From Pseudo-nitzschia pungens (taxonomy: Eukaryota; Bacillariophyta; Bacillariophyceae; Bacillariales; Bacillariaceae), in the NCBI GenBank assembly GCA_037355855.1, contig CM074764.1, positions 4,464,001 through 4,528,000 of the forward strand: a stretch of 64,000 bases of DNA. The letters are read 5' to 3'. How positions within the stretch are numbered: position 1 is the first letter of the stretch; each line of letters begins with the position of its first letter. Below, piece by piece: positions 22,205 through 32,966 of the stretch. The notes below the pieces were generated by a model. It saw only the letters and a program-made list of their open reading frames with translations, was not told where the DNA came from and ran no database searches. Made by a program: the position numbers and the translations under genes.

Positions 22205-24157
22205 ATGCCAACTGTTTCTGTAGACAAAGACCTCTTCTTCGCCCATCTGGGTCGATCCTACACGGACAAGGAGTTCGACGAATTGTGCTTCGAGTTCGGA
22301 GTTGAGCTCGACGAGATTACATCAGAACGAGAGGAGGCAGAGAAATCCAGTGCCAACAAACTCAGCGCGAAAGAGCTTGCAGCCTACTCTGACAGAATTA
22401 TTTACAAGATCGATGTTCCCGCCAATCGATACGATTTGCTCTGTATCGAGGGATTGTGCCGAGGTTTGCGCATCTTTCTAGGAGACCAGGAGGCTCCCGA
22501 GTACACGATCGTGGATCCCGAAACACCAGCTGCAACGTTGACCGTCAAGAAGTCGAACACCGATACCATCCGTCCGTTCGTAGTAGCCGCAATTTTGAAG
22601 GACATCACTTTCACACAGGAACGCTATGACTCTTTCATTGACTTGCAAGACCAACTCCACCGCAACTTATGTCGTCAACGAACCCTTGTGGCCATTGGAA
22701 CGCACGACTTGGATTCCGTGGAAGGTCCTTTTGTCTACGATGCTCGACCACCTACCGACATTGACTTTGTTCCCCTAACCCCTAGCGACAAGGGTTCTTT
22801 CAAGGGGGACGATCTCATGACTTACTATGAAACTGAAGTTTCTGCAAAGCACTTGAAACCATACGTTCCTATCATAAAGGATTCCCCATTGTATCCCGTC
22901 ATTGTCGATGCTCAAGACCGTGTTCTTTCCCTTCCTCCTATTATTAATGGAGATCACTCAAAGATCACACTGGATACGAAAAATGTCTTCATTGAATGTA
23001 CTGCTACTGATTTGACCAAGGCAAACATCGTCTTGGATACCGTCCTCACAATGTTCAGCGAGTACTGTGCCACGCCCTTTTCCGTCGTACCCGTGCAAGT
23101 CGAATACCACGACGACTCTGGAAGCGTCGTTGACTCGTACGTCTCGCCCAAGTTATCTTTGCGTCGGGAACAGGCAAAGATCGACTTTTGCAACTCTTTG
23201 ATTGGTATCAATCTCTCCGCGGCCGAAATTCAAACTTTGTGCAACAAGGTCCAGCTCGGACCTGCGAGTTTGTTGGAAAACGACACTCTTCTTGAGGTTA
23301 CTGTTCCACCGACTCGATCGGACATTCTTCATGCCGTCGATATTGCCGAAGATATTGCCATTGCCTATGGGTACAACAACATTGTCAAGCGGGTTCCCAT
23401 GACCCACACGGTCGGAGGAGCCGAACCTCTCAACCAAGTCGGAGATTTGCTGCGAGAAGAAATCGGCCGAGCAGGATACACGGAGGTTTTGACCCACGGT
23501 TTGTGCAGTGTTCACGATAACTTCACTGCTTTGCAATGTCCAGTGAGAGAAGATTGGGCTGTTTCGTTGTCGAATCCTGCCAACATCGAATATGAAGTTT
23601 GCCGTACAACCTTGCTTCCGGGATTGCTCAAAACCTTTCAACACAACAAATCCGCATCGTTCGCCAATGGTTTTAAGTTGTTTGAAATCAGTGACGCTGT
23701 GATCTTGGACGGAGAAAATGTCATCACGGACACCGTTGTTGGTGCTCGCAACGTCCGCAAATTGGCCGCTGCTTACGCTGGTCCAACGTCGGGCTTTGAA
23801 ATTATTCACGGATTGGTTGATCGAGTCATGACACTCATTGAAGTCGCACCCGAAGCATCCTATGTTGCGACATCTGGAAAGAAATCTTCCGCAACTGGAG
23901 GTGCAGACGAAGAATTGTACCGAGTCAGCAGGGAAGGATGGTATTACACTATTGCTCCACTGCCGTATGATGGCGATGCTCATGAATCCAAGATGTATTT
24001 CCCTGGACGTGCTGCGCAAATCTTGTTGACGAAGCCGAACTCCAAGGACAAGATTCGGGTTGGAACTTTCGGTATCTTGCATCCTATTGTCTTGAAGAAT
24101 TTCGATATTCTATACCCTTGTTCGGTCGTAGAGATCGATTTGGAGGAATTGATGTAG
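22205..24157 (+). CDS. FARSB: Phenylalanine--tRNA ligase beta subunit, cytosolic type
   Basis: This 650-residue protein has no introns and starts at the ATG at 22,205. It is the beta chain of the (alpha-beta)2 phenylalanyl-tRNA synthetase of the archaeal/eukaryotic type, which charges tRNA-Phe in the cytosol. The N-terminus MPTVSVDKDLFFAHLGRSYT-DKEFDELCFEFGVELDE is characteristic. A B3/B4 editing domain follows (DRIIYKIDVPANRYDLLCIE and onward). A B5 domain is marked by VTVPPTRSDILHAVDIAEDI at about residues 364-385. The catalytic-core-like fold carries YTEVLTHGLCSVHDNF, LSNPANIEYEVCRTTLLPGL and FKLFEISDAV. The end VGTFGILHPIVLKNFDI...VVEIDLEEL matches the family. It is somewhat longer than the human chain, with a Ser/Gly insert (SGKKSSATGGADEE) near residue 560. 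The catalytic alpha subunit is not in this window. Confidence 0.97.
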   Translation: MPTVSVDKDLFFAHLGRSYTDKEFDELCFEFGVELDEITSEREEAEKSSANKLSAKELAAYSDRIIYKIDVPANRYDLLCIEGLCRGLRIFLGDQEAPEYTIVDPETPAATLTVKKSNTDTIRPFVVAAILKDITFTQERYDSFIDLQDQLHRNLCRQRTLVAIGTHDLDSVEGPFVYDARPPTDIDFVPLTPSDKGSFKGDDLMTYYETEVSAKHLKPYVPIIKDSPLYPVIVDAQDRVLSLPPIINGDHSKITLDTKNVFIECTATDLTKANIVLDTVLTMFSEYCATPFSVVPVQVEYHDDSGSVVDSYVSPKLSLRREQAKIDFCNSLIGINLSAAEIQTLCNKVQLGPASLLENDTLLEVTVPPTRSDILHAVDIAEDIAIAYGYNNIVKRVPMTHTVGGAEPLNQVGDLLREEIGRAGYTEVLTHGLCSVHDNFTALQCPVREDWAVSLSNPANIEYEVCRTTLLPGLLKTFQHNKSASFANGFKLFEISDAVILDGENVITDTVVGARNVRKLAAAYAGPTSGFEIIHGLVDRVMTLIEVAPEASYVATSGKKSSATGGADEELYRVSREGWYYTIAPLPYDGDAHESKMYFPGRAAQILLTKPNSKDKIRVGTFGILHPIVLKNFDILYPCSVVEIDLEELM

Positions 24158-24360
24158 AGAAACGTTAATACCGTAATAGTAGTTCGTTATTAAAGTTGCG
24201 AAACGATGAGCAAATTGCAAGTCATAAAGTTCGGCAATAACGTTCAAATGCAATGCAATCGATATTGAAACATAACTGATCATTTGATCCCATAAATGCG
24301 ATGCGATCGGTGTTAAAGCATAATTGCGTATTTATTGTAATCGGAGAAGAACTTAATTCA

Positions 24361-26267
24361 CTATTCTTCCTCCGCAATATCAATCATGACTGGCATATAA
24401 ACATCAGCAGATGATTCCATAAGCTTCGGCGATGAATCTTCGTCAGTTGTACTTGATAGAAAACCAACAATGACCGAGATATCCTCGCAACGATTCGCGT
24501 GTTCAATCCACCTGTCGTAGGCAGCTCTTGTTACGTACTCACTTGCCTCAAGAGGGTTTGAGCTCGAGGCGCAAATGTCAATAACTTCCTGATCTGTTAG
24601 GAACTGAAATATACCATTTGAGGCGACGACCATTATATCGTCACTTGCAGTTAAGTCGCACGAAGTGACTTTCGGGTCCGAAACGATTCCGATGCCTTCT
24701 GAAGAACTGTCACCAAGTGATCTGGTGTATTTGGTGTTTGGATACGCCTTCCCTGGGAGGAAAGCACGAAGAGATTTGCTTTCTGATTCTTCGGGTTCTT
24801 TTAGGGTCAGCATTGAGCCAGTATCTTGAATCTCAAAGGACCGTTTAACCTCAGCGCCAGCCAAAATTATTCTTTCTTGCTCTTCCAGAGAGCAGGTTGT
24901 GTGAGTTTCCGTTAAGGGAATGGCTATTCGTTGACCTTCTACACGGCTATGAGATTGCTTGTCAGGGTTCGTACACCTTTCATGTTCTTCGATTTCACAT
25001 TTTTCCTCTTCACCATCATAATGATGAAATTGGTTGGAAGACTGAGTGCAATCATTAGGGATGCGCCGCCCTAAAATAACTCTGCAGTCGCCGACGTTGC
25101 ATACATACATGCGACCTCCATGAAAACAAACACTCGCCACCGACACTCCACTGAATCGATCATCAATCTTTCCACGAAAAGCATCAAAACGATTATACAT
25201 GTTAGTTCAACGTCGCACAAATTTCGAGTATCCGCTTATATATTCTTCGTCTTACTTCTTGTTCTTTATGCAGCATGCTGTTGGTCTCTTGAAAAGCACG
25301 CGTACAACACTGTTCATAGTCACTCGCGGATAGTATAGGCCACATCTTTGGATTCCAAGCCCCCTGCTTCACGTTGCCCGAAGCCTGCAATATTTTCTGA
25401 TATCTCTGAACGCGTGTCTGGCGGATGAACTTTGCTAGCTGCTCAGGCAACGTTCTATGGCTGAAACTCGCACATTGTCTTCCTGCCTCGCCGTGACCAG
25501 AATAGACTCCCATCATAGCACCCACACGTTCACTCGCAAAGTTTGGCATGACACCTTCAATAACATTGGACGAATGGTAAAAGTAAGAAAAGTTTGCTTT
25601 CGAGTGAAAGTAAAACAAACTGAAGTCTCTGTTTATACATTATTGAACACTTACCATACTTCTCTTGGTTTGGCTTCGTTGGTTCTGATGTTAAATCAAT
25701 AAATTTATGCACAAAAATGGAAAACGAGATAAATAATCTTGTAAAAACTACGCTCAAAACGTCAATACGACGGGCTGGGGCTTACCTAGAGGATTGTAAC
25801 CTCGTTGACTCCGAAACGCATACTACAAGATAGAGGAAAAAGTATATACCTAGAATCTGAGCTGTAGATACAAAAGGAATGATGTCATGCGAATCGAAGC
25901 ACGTTGCATTGGAATCTACTTCGAATCATACACTGCTTACCTGGAGTTCGAACGTTTCTTTTCCCTCTCCAACCCTCAAAGATGAACATTGTATACTTGA
26001 CGAAGTTCGTCTAACTATCTCCTCCATTAGTAAATGCCCGTTGTAATCGACTTTTGGTAGACGATAAGATGCATCTTCGTCCACTCCGAAGCTCGCTGAC
26101 GATGTTGAAGATGTCGTAACTGCTGTTCGTGCCGAAACGGAAATATCAACTGCTGGTTGTGTTTTGTATGCTTTGTTCCTTTCGCTGTCCAGTCCAGATT
26201 TGGTGACAGATCTGGTTGCTTCATAGGACGATCCAGCATCCGCCGGGATTGACTGTTGACAGCCCAT
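24361..26267 (-). CDS. PP2C-fold protein, probable pseudophosphatase, 5 exons
   Basis: Five exons are inferred on the minus strand: 26,267-25,941, 25,822-25,786, 25,684-25,655, 25,596-25,256 and 25,167-24,361, giving 513 residues. Every join keeps frame, donors are GTAAG-type, and a CTAAC branch-like site lies in the last intron. The N-terminus MGCQQSIP fits N-myristoylation with a palmitoylatable Cys3, suggesting a membrane-attached protein. PP2C blocks appear in order: YAFRSQRGYNPL (110-121), GVYSGHGEAG (161-170), RFSGVSVASV, YVCNVGDCRVIL, YTRSLGD, DDIMVVASNGIFQFL and EDISVIV. Active PP2C enzymes bind two metals through acids in their NQD-like, DGHG, SDG and DN motifs. Here these read NQE (E129), SGHG (S164), SNG (N429) and ED (D474), so at least two ligands are lost. 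The fold is certain; phosphatase activity is doubtful. Confidence 0.85.
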
Positions 26268-27784
26268 CGTTTTGCGATGGTAATAAGGGTGCCGAGAAAA
26301 CTTTTTTGCTTTGTCAACTTCTGTTCTTCCGAGGTCCAAGAACGCTTCTCCGAAAAAACTGGTTTGACGCAACGTGATATCAGCGGTAAGGTTTACTGTT
26401 TACAACCTAAGAGAACGTCTTGTCTTGATTTTTGTTAAATACCGGTTACCTGTCTGACACAAATCTTCCGCATCGAATAATCATGATTATTGATCATCGA
26501 TTAGCTGCGGTGGAACGGCATTTCCATCTCTACCGGTACAAAAACACAGTTGCATTTTCGTTGGGATAAAGATTGATAAAGATTGATAAAGATTCATTGA
26601 AATTCATGGTGATGAATTTTTGTGCATCTTCTCTTCAGTAAGATTTACGCAAGGAACCAAAAACGAGGGGCTTGAATATTTTTATTAATAAAATCATTGT
26701 TTTGATTGAACACTTGTAATTTGTAATTCGTATCGCAGCAACTTTACTGAACGAGAAAGATTTAGGACATCCTTGTTTTCGCACCGCGTACGAACATTTG
26801 TTGTGCCTACGATCTTTTGTTCAACATATCGCGTACGAGGTACAATCCAATTGTTTTTGGATTGGAAACAAAAATTCCAAGTATGAAGAATGTTCCGAGG
26901 GCAAAGCAAAGAGCAGATGAAAGAATGCAGATCCATCGTCGACAGGCTTAGTAGATTCTCTATTAGTACTCATTTTAAAATAAATTACAGAGGGCAGATT
27001 CCAAATTTCCCCCTTACGATAAACTCATTTTACTTTGACTTCATTCTGAGACTTTCCTAACCTCTCTATTGCGGAGGAGTAGAAGCTCAAAGGAGAGGAG
27101 CAAACTGCAGATCAAAGACACAGGGGAAAGATTTTTTGGACCACAAAGAAACATTCAAATTACAATTTGTCAATCTTCTGCTGAAGAACGACAATCTCCC
27201 AGGACAATGACGAGTTCTTCCATTCTTCGAAAGCACGGACGAATGCTTGCTGTTTATGAGCTCTCAACAGAATTTTGCTGGTCTCGTGAGACTTCTCAGT
27301 GAGTTGAATTGTTACATCCTTAGCAATGTGGCAAGAGAAAATGAGAATTTGTGCATCTGTTGATCTGTTTCTGTTATTAGAATGAACGCCAGCAGTGAGC
27401 TTTGACCCTTCCATACGACTCTCGTCTTGGCAAAACTCGAAACCTCGGTTGGCTCCGCTTTGTGCGGTAGAAAAATAGTTTCGAATGGTTTGCGTAAAAA
27501 TCAACGAACCTCTGGAAAGTCTTGGAGCGGGGAAGAAGTGGACATCGATTTTGTCATCCTACAGGCGTTTGTTTGTTTCGAACTATCCCTACCCCGAATG
27601 GGCCCTTAAACAATCCACGTACCATCGATTCTACGTACTCCACGGCACATGAACTAATACAACGGTGTCGCGTCGAGTTGGCAACGCGTTCGGCATCCCG
27701 CTGCAAATCCCGAATTCGAACCAAAATTCTGTTCCGATCTGTCGATGCTGGAGCTGCGTTTGGATTGTGCGCCGAGACGGAACC
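26268..27784. other. Intergenic region without a supported gene
   Basis: About 1.5 kb lies between the 5' end of the PP2C-fold gene and the 3' end of the SNase-like gene. Short open frames occur on both strands (one of about 114 codons near 27,160-27,504 on the minus strand), but none shows family motifs, biased composition or clear splice context. A small tandem GATAAAGATT (three copies) lies near 26,570-26,595. Confidence 0.4.
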
Positions 27785-29113
27785 TTATTTCATACCCACG
27801 CTCGAAGTGGGAACTTTCATTCGGTATTTTTCTCGAACGGTGGTGTGCGGAAGGCCGGGGCAGGGTACCCCATCTCCGTCTCGATCCAGCTTGGCCACAT
27901 CTCCGTAATAGGGTTTGTAGGTTTCGAACCACTGCAGGGCTTCTTCGTACGTTTCGAAATCCGAACAACCCTTGACGTCCCCGGGGTTCTTGGGTGGGTT
28001 TTCCTCGGAAAAGGTAACCGTCGCGCTCTCGTCCCGGACCTGCAGCTTGCCCCCGTCCGAGAAATAGACGGTTTCCACGCTGCGTTCGAGGGGCTCGAAC
28101 TCGGCCACAAAGCTGCCGGTGGACGGTGCGTTTGGATCGTCGTTGTCGTTGTCGTCGCCAGCGCCCGCTCCTCCGTCGCACCTGGAGAATATTCCCAGTC
28201 CCCGGGATCGGGCCTCTTCCTGCCACGCCAGGAGCGACTCCGCTTCGATAATCGGATCGGACACTCTTGGTTGTTGTTTTGCAAACCCGGTCTTGACGAC
28301 CGCGAATCCGGTTTTCACCAGCTCTTCGTTGACCACGAGCGAGTCTTCCGATCGAATCAGCACCACCTGGGGAATGCTGTTGTTGCTGTTGCTGTTGCTG
28401 TTGCTGCTGCCCGCTGCGAGGGTCTGGATCCGAACCGGGGTCTTCTTGGGCAGAAGCTGCCGGACCTTGTAGGACGGGCTGTATGTGAAGCAGGTGGGAA
28501 ACTGAAAGTTGCTGTTGGTTCCCCCCGAAGACACGCTGGGCATTCGAACCCCGGCGAGACGGACCATCCCTTTCTTTTTCAGCAGTATCGTGTTGGCGTC
28601 CAGGATCCGTTCCACCTTGTCGGTTTCTAATTGCTGTAGCTGCTTTTGTTCGATTCTCGATGCCCCGCCGGCTGCTGGATCGGCGTCGTTGTTTGCGGTT
28701 GTCACCGTACTCGATACAACCGGGGACGACGACGAAGACGAAGACGAAGACGCCGACGACAACAACAACTCTTCCTGCTGCCGCCGCCGAGTGCGCTGTA
28801 CAGCACCGGGATCGTCCGAGTCCACGACATCACCAACTTGCTCTTGCAGCAACGAAAGGAGGAGGACCCCGGTGTACCGTTGCTGCGAACCAGTCGATTC
28901 CTGCCAATGCCTTCGCATCGCCGATGAATCTTGGACGCTGGAATCGCTTGTGATGCGAGGCAAAGCCTCCTGCAACCCCGGGCCGGGCCGTGGCACCGGC
29001 ATCGGATGTTGCGCTAGCAAGCCGGCGGCGTTGTGGCACGTGCAGGCCAATGCCAAAGCAACGCAGATCGCCCGGGACCGATGGAGCTTTGCCGTTGGAG
29101 TTGACCGAAACAT
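27785..29113 (-). CDS. Secreted SNase-like protein with Excalibur-like tail
   Basis: This is a 442-residue single-exon protein. The N-terminus has a hydrophobic stretch (AICVALALACTCHNAAGLLA) typical of a signal peptide. Residues about 165-330 resemble a staphylococcal-nuclease (TNase) domain: a beta-strand block VERILDANTILLKKKGMVRL-AGVRMP, then VVNEELVKTGFAVVKTGFA and a helix ending EEARSRGLGIFSRCDGG. The last 80 residues contain KGCSDFETYEEALQWF followed by LDRDGDGVPCPGLP. This resembles the calcium-binding Excalibur motif often fused to secreted SNase domains. The usual catalytic Asp/Glu of the DTPE-like motif (here GVRMPSV) and the second catalytic Arg are not evident, so nuclease activity is uncertain. 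Ser/Asn repeats (around 130-145 and 240-250) break the fold. It is divergent from TELO2. Confidence 0.65.
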   Translation of the reverse strand: MFRSTPTAKLHRSRAICVALALACTCHNAAGLLAQHPMPVPRPGPGLQEALPRITSDSSVQDSSAMRRHWQESTGSQQRYTGVLLLSLLQEQVGDVVDSDDPGAVQRTRRRQQEELLLSSASSSSSSSSSPVVSSTVTTANNDADPAAGGASRIEQKQLQQLETDKVERILDANTILLKKKGMVRLAGVRMPSVSSGGTNSNFQFPTCFTYSPSYKVRQLLPKKTPVRIQTLAAGSSNSNSNSNNSIPQVVLIRSEDSLVVNEELVKTGFAVVKTGFAKQQPRVSDPIIEAESLLAWQEEARSRGLGIFSRCDGGAGAGDDNDNDDPNAPSTGSFVAEFEPLERSVETVYFSDGGKLQVRDESATVTFSEENPPKNPGDVKGCSDFETYEEALQWFETYKPYYGDVAKLDRDGDGVPCPGLPHTTVREKYRMKVPTSSVGMK

Positions 29114-29632
29114 GTTTTTTTTTTTCCCTGGATGTTGCGGAGCGATATTGTAGGCTAGGATAAGCTAGGTTGGGTTCGGCAAGGCCGCATGGATTATAGT
29201 GCAGGATCCTGGCATCGGTGTCACGGTCGGAAGGTTTGTCCTCGAATTCCACCATTGACACGGGATGGTTGGTGACTCATTATTTTGCAGAAAAATCGCT
29301 TCGAAAGAAGTTTCAAAACAAAACTCGACGGTCGATGACGACACCGCAGTAATTCCCGGTAAGTATCTTTAGTAAGATTGAGAGGTATGTTAGTAACTTA
29401 ATCGTCGAGACGTTAGGATCGCGCGACAGTGAAGGCTACGGGGGGGGGCTGAGAAAATAATCATATCGATGTTCGTTCCAAATTTTGCGCGCCAGGGCCC
29501 CAATTTCGAATCCCGACTGGATCCCTCCAGCTTGGATCGAGACGCATCGACCATCGACTCCTCGCTCCTCGACCATCGTCGATCGTCGATCGTCGATCGT
29601 CGCCCGTCGTTGCTTTGTTGCCCTGCAACAGG
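29114..29632. promoter_or_regulatory. Divergent intergenic region SNase-like / TELO2
   Basis: This is the shared upstream region of two genes. A poly-T tract follows the SNase-like start codon (29,114-29,124). A short tandem of GTCGATC occurs at about 29,570-29,600, just before the TELO2 start. No other element can be named. Confidence 0.4.
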
Positions 29633-32600
29633 ATGCCGGATTGGCATGCAAGCCAAAGGTCACTCAATATGGAGACAGCGGGCGAGACGGAAGAAAGGGA
29701 AGACGAATTCTGGTTGGATCAGTGCCGAGCCGCCAAGACGGTGGAAGAGCAGAAACAGTGCTTCGAAGATCTGGCCGAGTTTTTGGAGGGAATCGAAACA
29801 CAGACACAGACACAAACAGAAAGACAAACAGAAAGACAACCGATAGGCGGCGCGAGGGAACGCAACCGCTGCTGCCCCCGATCCGGTCGAGACGGGAACG
29901 AGTCTGGCAAACGGAGCAAGATTCCGAGCGGTCGCGCGGTCCGAATCGACGGCAAACGAAGCGGCAGCCTGAAAGTCCTCGCGGTGCGAGAAAGGATTGC
30001 CCGCTGCGTCCTTACGACGTGGCCGTACGGGCAGGTATCGGCTCACGCCTGCATCGATCGGGTGCTGGACGCCTGCTCTCCGGTGGTGGCCATTTCGACC
30101 TGCTCGTCGCTGCTCAAAGAAATCGCCGCAGCATCCGATCTCGGACAAAACAATCACGATTGCAACGACAATCATCTCGATGGGAACGAACACGACCGAC
30201 CGGTTTCATCTTCTTCGTCTTCTTCTTTGCTGTCCTGGACGGCCAAAACGAGTTCGCTGCCACTGCGCAGCATCGTACAGGCTTGTTGGACAACTATTCA
30301 GCGAATGCTCCTGACCGTGCCATCGGTGAGAAACCACGGCTCTCCGTCACCGGTGCCTTCGAACACAGGTGGCAACGACAAAACCGATGCGCTGGAATGG
30401 CAACGATTCGTGTCGTCCGTCGTTCTGCTTTTGCCGCAAACGCTTGCCAACGCCTGTCACGTGGTCAAACTCCAGGTTCCTCTGCGCGGAACACCCACCC
30501 ATTTCTATCCGCGATTGGTCTCTTGTGCCTGGAGGCGGGCGCGGGCGCAGATTCGGATTCGGATTCGGATTGGGTGGCAAGCACAATCTGGTGGCGGCAA
30601 CGACTGCTCGCACGCAACCAGTGCCGATCCGGTGGTATACGCAAAGCGTTTGATCACCCAGATGGTCCGGACGCGACGCGGCGATCAGGTGGCACAAGGC
30701 TTGATGCGGCAATCCTCCGAAACCAATAGCGACGCCCAGGAATGCGATGGAGAGAGAAGTGGCAATGGCGCAAGGGATGTTTTGTCTTTCTTCCTGGTGT
30801 CGCTCGATTTGGCACCGCGAGACATGGCCGCCTTGGTGTTCGCTATGCTGCAACACGCCAGCGTTCCGGGATGCACCGGCGTCGACCACGACAAGGTGCA
30901 ATCGCATCGCCACCGGCACAGCGCCAACAGAACTCGAAGCATCTGCAACAACTTGTTCTGGGCCTCGACCGTGGAACACCAAGAAGCGATCACCGAACAA
31001 CTGGTCTTCCACAGCAGGGCATCCGTTCCCGGGCGTTTCGCCAGCAACGGGAAACGCGGACACGAACGCGGACACGAACGCGACCGCAACGGCGGCGCCA
31101 CTCCCGATTCCAAATCCCGAGAAAAAGCGCGGCGGCGATGGAGCCGGTGGGTGGCGGACGTTCTGGCACCGCACCCCGAGTTCAATGGTGGATCGGAGCG
31201 GGAGCGGGAGCGATCGTTGTCGTTCTCCCACCACTTGGCGAGCATTGCGGATCGCTGGTCCCAGTGGACCTTTCTTCAGGAAGCGGACGGTCGGCTCCAG
31301 CACCACGTTTCGCTCGTCTTGTCGCGGGGACTGGTTCGTCTCGAGTCACCGCGAGCCCCGGCATCGTCCCTGTCCCTTCGAGATCCTTCCCAACGCGAGC
31401 TCACGACGTCTCTGGTCAATGGGGTTTCGCATCGTTTGGGTTCGACACTGGTGGTGCCGAGACAGGACGGGATGCGGATTGCCCAACAAATGGCCAGGGG
31501 ACTGGGCCAAGACGGTCTTCGATTCGACGAATACATTCCCGATGACGATAGTTCCACCGATGCCGAAGATTGCGAGGATTGCGACGTCGACTCTTCCCGG
31601 AAAACGGAACGAAACCAACCAAAGAAACGAGGCCGCGGATTCGTAGATCCCGACGAAGATTACGAAAGCGAAGAGGAGGAGGACGAAGAAGTTCACGGCA
31701 ACAGAGAAGTCGACACCGATTCGAAGCCGGGAGATCGCAAACCTCTAACGAGTTCAATCGTAGATTCGATCGGTGACAACGACAGCGACAACGACAACGA
31801 CAACGAGAGCGAGAGCGACAATAACGACGACGATTTGTCCATCGAATGGGAAGACGAGCTTCTCCCTTACGACCTGGACGACGACGAAGAAGACCTCAGG
31901 CAAACGCCCAGGCCTCTGCACTTGCTGGAAGCCTTGGATCTCTTGCGAACGGGAGACAATCACGATCACGCATACAGCCGGCACGAAGCTGCTCTCGATG
32001 CTCTCCCAGAATTGATTCGGGCTCGCCCGGACGATTTGGGAGACGTGGCCGTCTCCCTGGTGTTGGAACTCTTGCGAATGCAAGACAAATTCGACATTGA
32101 AGATTTCGGCTCGAAACGAGAAGCGGCAATGAGGGCACTCGTGGTGGAGGAACCGGCGTCGGTGGGGCAGACTTTGATCGAACAGTTGTTCGAAGAAAGC
32201 GGTCTTTCCGACAAATTGGCAATCGTTGCTTGTTTGCAGGGTGCCGCCTTTGAGCTTTCCGGAAACAAAGATCTCATAGAGGGGATGATGAAGAAAGCCG
32301 AGGAACGTCCCTCGCCAGCAAAGATGAATCTTCCGTCAGAATCTCAGAGACGTAACGAGACGCCGAAATTCCAAAAAGACCAAACGCTTCGCGTTCTTAC
32401 CAAAACCCGCCGGAAACGCTCGCGTGCCCAACAAAAGGCAATAAGGAATCAATTCTCCAGCGTTGCTCCGATGTGGTTTTATTCTTTGATCGCAGGTTTC
32501 ATAAAGCACAAAGAGAACGAGGTATTGTGGACAGGTTCGACCGGATCCATACTTTTGACCTATTTTCTTCGTTGCCTTGCAACAATCGTAGAGTTTTCGG

Positions 32601-32878
32601 GGGTCCAAGTTGCTCAAGTATTGGCAAACGATTTGTTGAACCTGGTCTGGGACTTTCGAAGCGCTGACGTTGCGGAAGTCCGACTCTCGGTGTTGGTTGC
32701 CGTGTCGACGTCCATCGCTATGCTATCGGACGAAAAACTCATTGCGCTCCTCTACGGTGAGGCACGCCTACCCAAAACAATGCTTGAAATGTCGCACAAC
32801 GATCCAGACAAAGAGTGCAGAAGTCTTTGCAAAACAATATCCGTATCGATCCACGAAGTATTGAAGACTAACTTCTAA
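29633..32878 (+). CDS. TELO2: TELO2/Tel2 homologue (TTT complex)
   Basis: This is about 1,081 residues from the first ATG at 29,633; an ATG at 29,669 is also possible. Tel2 acts with Tti1 and Tti2 and Hsp90 co-chaperones to stabilise PIKK kinases such as TOR, ATM and ATR. The N-terminal and central parts are weakly conserved, helical and broken by low-complexity inserts: Gln/Thr repeats near residue 60, and a long acidic Ser/Asp/Glu/Asn stretch near 635-765. The C-terminal Telomere_reg-2 region is recognisable. FDIEDFGSKREAAMRALVVE with SDKLAIVACLQGAAFELSG (about 817-880) matches the family's (R)...A-L-v-v-x-P...R-x-x-I-L-x-x-L-x-x-A-A-x-E-L block. ILLTYFLRCLATIVEFSG with LLNLVWDFRSADVAEVRLSV (about 965-1,030) matches the following helices. 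It converges on the CSDE1-like gene, 88 bp between stop codons. Confidence 0.8.
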   Translation: MPDWHASQRSLNMETAGETEEREDEFWLDQCRAAKTVEEQKQCFEDLAEFLEGIETQTQTQTERQTERQPIGGARERNRCCPRSGRDGNESGKRSKIPSGRAVRIDGKRSGSLKVLAVRERIARCVLTTWPYGQVSAHACIDRVLDACSPVVAISTCSSLLKEIAAASDLGQNNHDCNDNHLDGNEHDRPVSSSSSSSLLSWTAKTSSLPLRSIVQACWTTIQRMLLTVPSVRNHGSPSPVPSNTGGNDKTDALEWQRFVSSVVLLLPQTLANACHVVKLQVPLRGTPTHFYPRLVSCAWRRARAQIRIRIRIGWQAQSGGGNDCSHATSADPVVYAKRLITQMVRTRRGDQVAQGLMRQSSETNSDAQECDGERSGNGARDVLSFFLVSLDLAPRDMAALVFAMLQHASVPGCTGVDHDKVQSHRHRHSANRTRSICNNLFWASTVEHQEAITEQLVFHSRASVPGRFASNGKRGHERGHERDRNGGATPDSKSREKARRRWSRWVADVLAPHPEFNGGSERERERSLSFSHHLASIADRWSQWTFLQEADGRLQHHVSLVLSRGLVRLESPRAPASSLSLRDPSQRELTTSLVNGVSHRLGSTLVVPRQDGMRIAQQMARGLGQDGLRFDEYIPDDDSSTDAEDCEDCDVDSSRKTERNQPKKRGRGFVDPDEDYESEEEEDEEVHGNREVDTDSKPGDRKPLTSSIVDSIGDNDSDNDNDNESESDNNDDDLSIEWEDELLPYDLDDDEEDLRQTPRPLHLLEALDLLRTGDNHDHAYSRHEAALDALPELIRARPDDLGDVAVSLVLELLRMQDKFDIEDFGSKREAAMRALVVEEPASVGQTLIEQLFEESGLSDKLAIVACLQGAAFELSGNKDLIEGMMKKAEERPSPAKMNLPSESQRRNETPKFQKDQTLRVLTKTRRKRSRAQQKAIRNQFSSVAPMWFYSLIAGFIKHKENEVLWTGSTGSILLTYFLRCLATIVEFSGVQVAQVLANDLLNLVWDFRSADVAEVRLSVLVAVSTSIAMLSDEKLIALLYGEARLPKTMLEMSHNDPDKECRSLCKTISVSIHEVLKTNF

Positions 32879-32966
32879 CGATGTAGCGATCAAAATTCTC
32901 TAAAGTTCTTAATTCGAATCATTTCATGATAGGGCATGTAGCAACATATACGCGAGTGCACTCATT

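Noticed and set aside
27160..27504. Possible small gene on the minus strand
   Set aside because: No motifs, no clear flanking splice signals and no compositional support.
26268..27784. tRNA or other structured RNA genes in the larger spacers
   Set aside because: I saw no paired A-box/B-box or cloverleaf pattern by eye here or in the other spacers; a dedicated tRNA scan would settle it.
27665..29153. Plus-strand and other minus frames overlapping the SNase-like gene
   Set aside because: They lack motifs and mirror the low-complexity Ser/Asn/Asp codons of the real gene.
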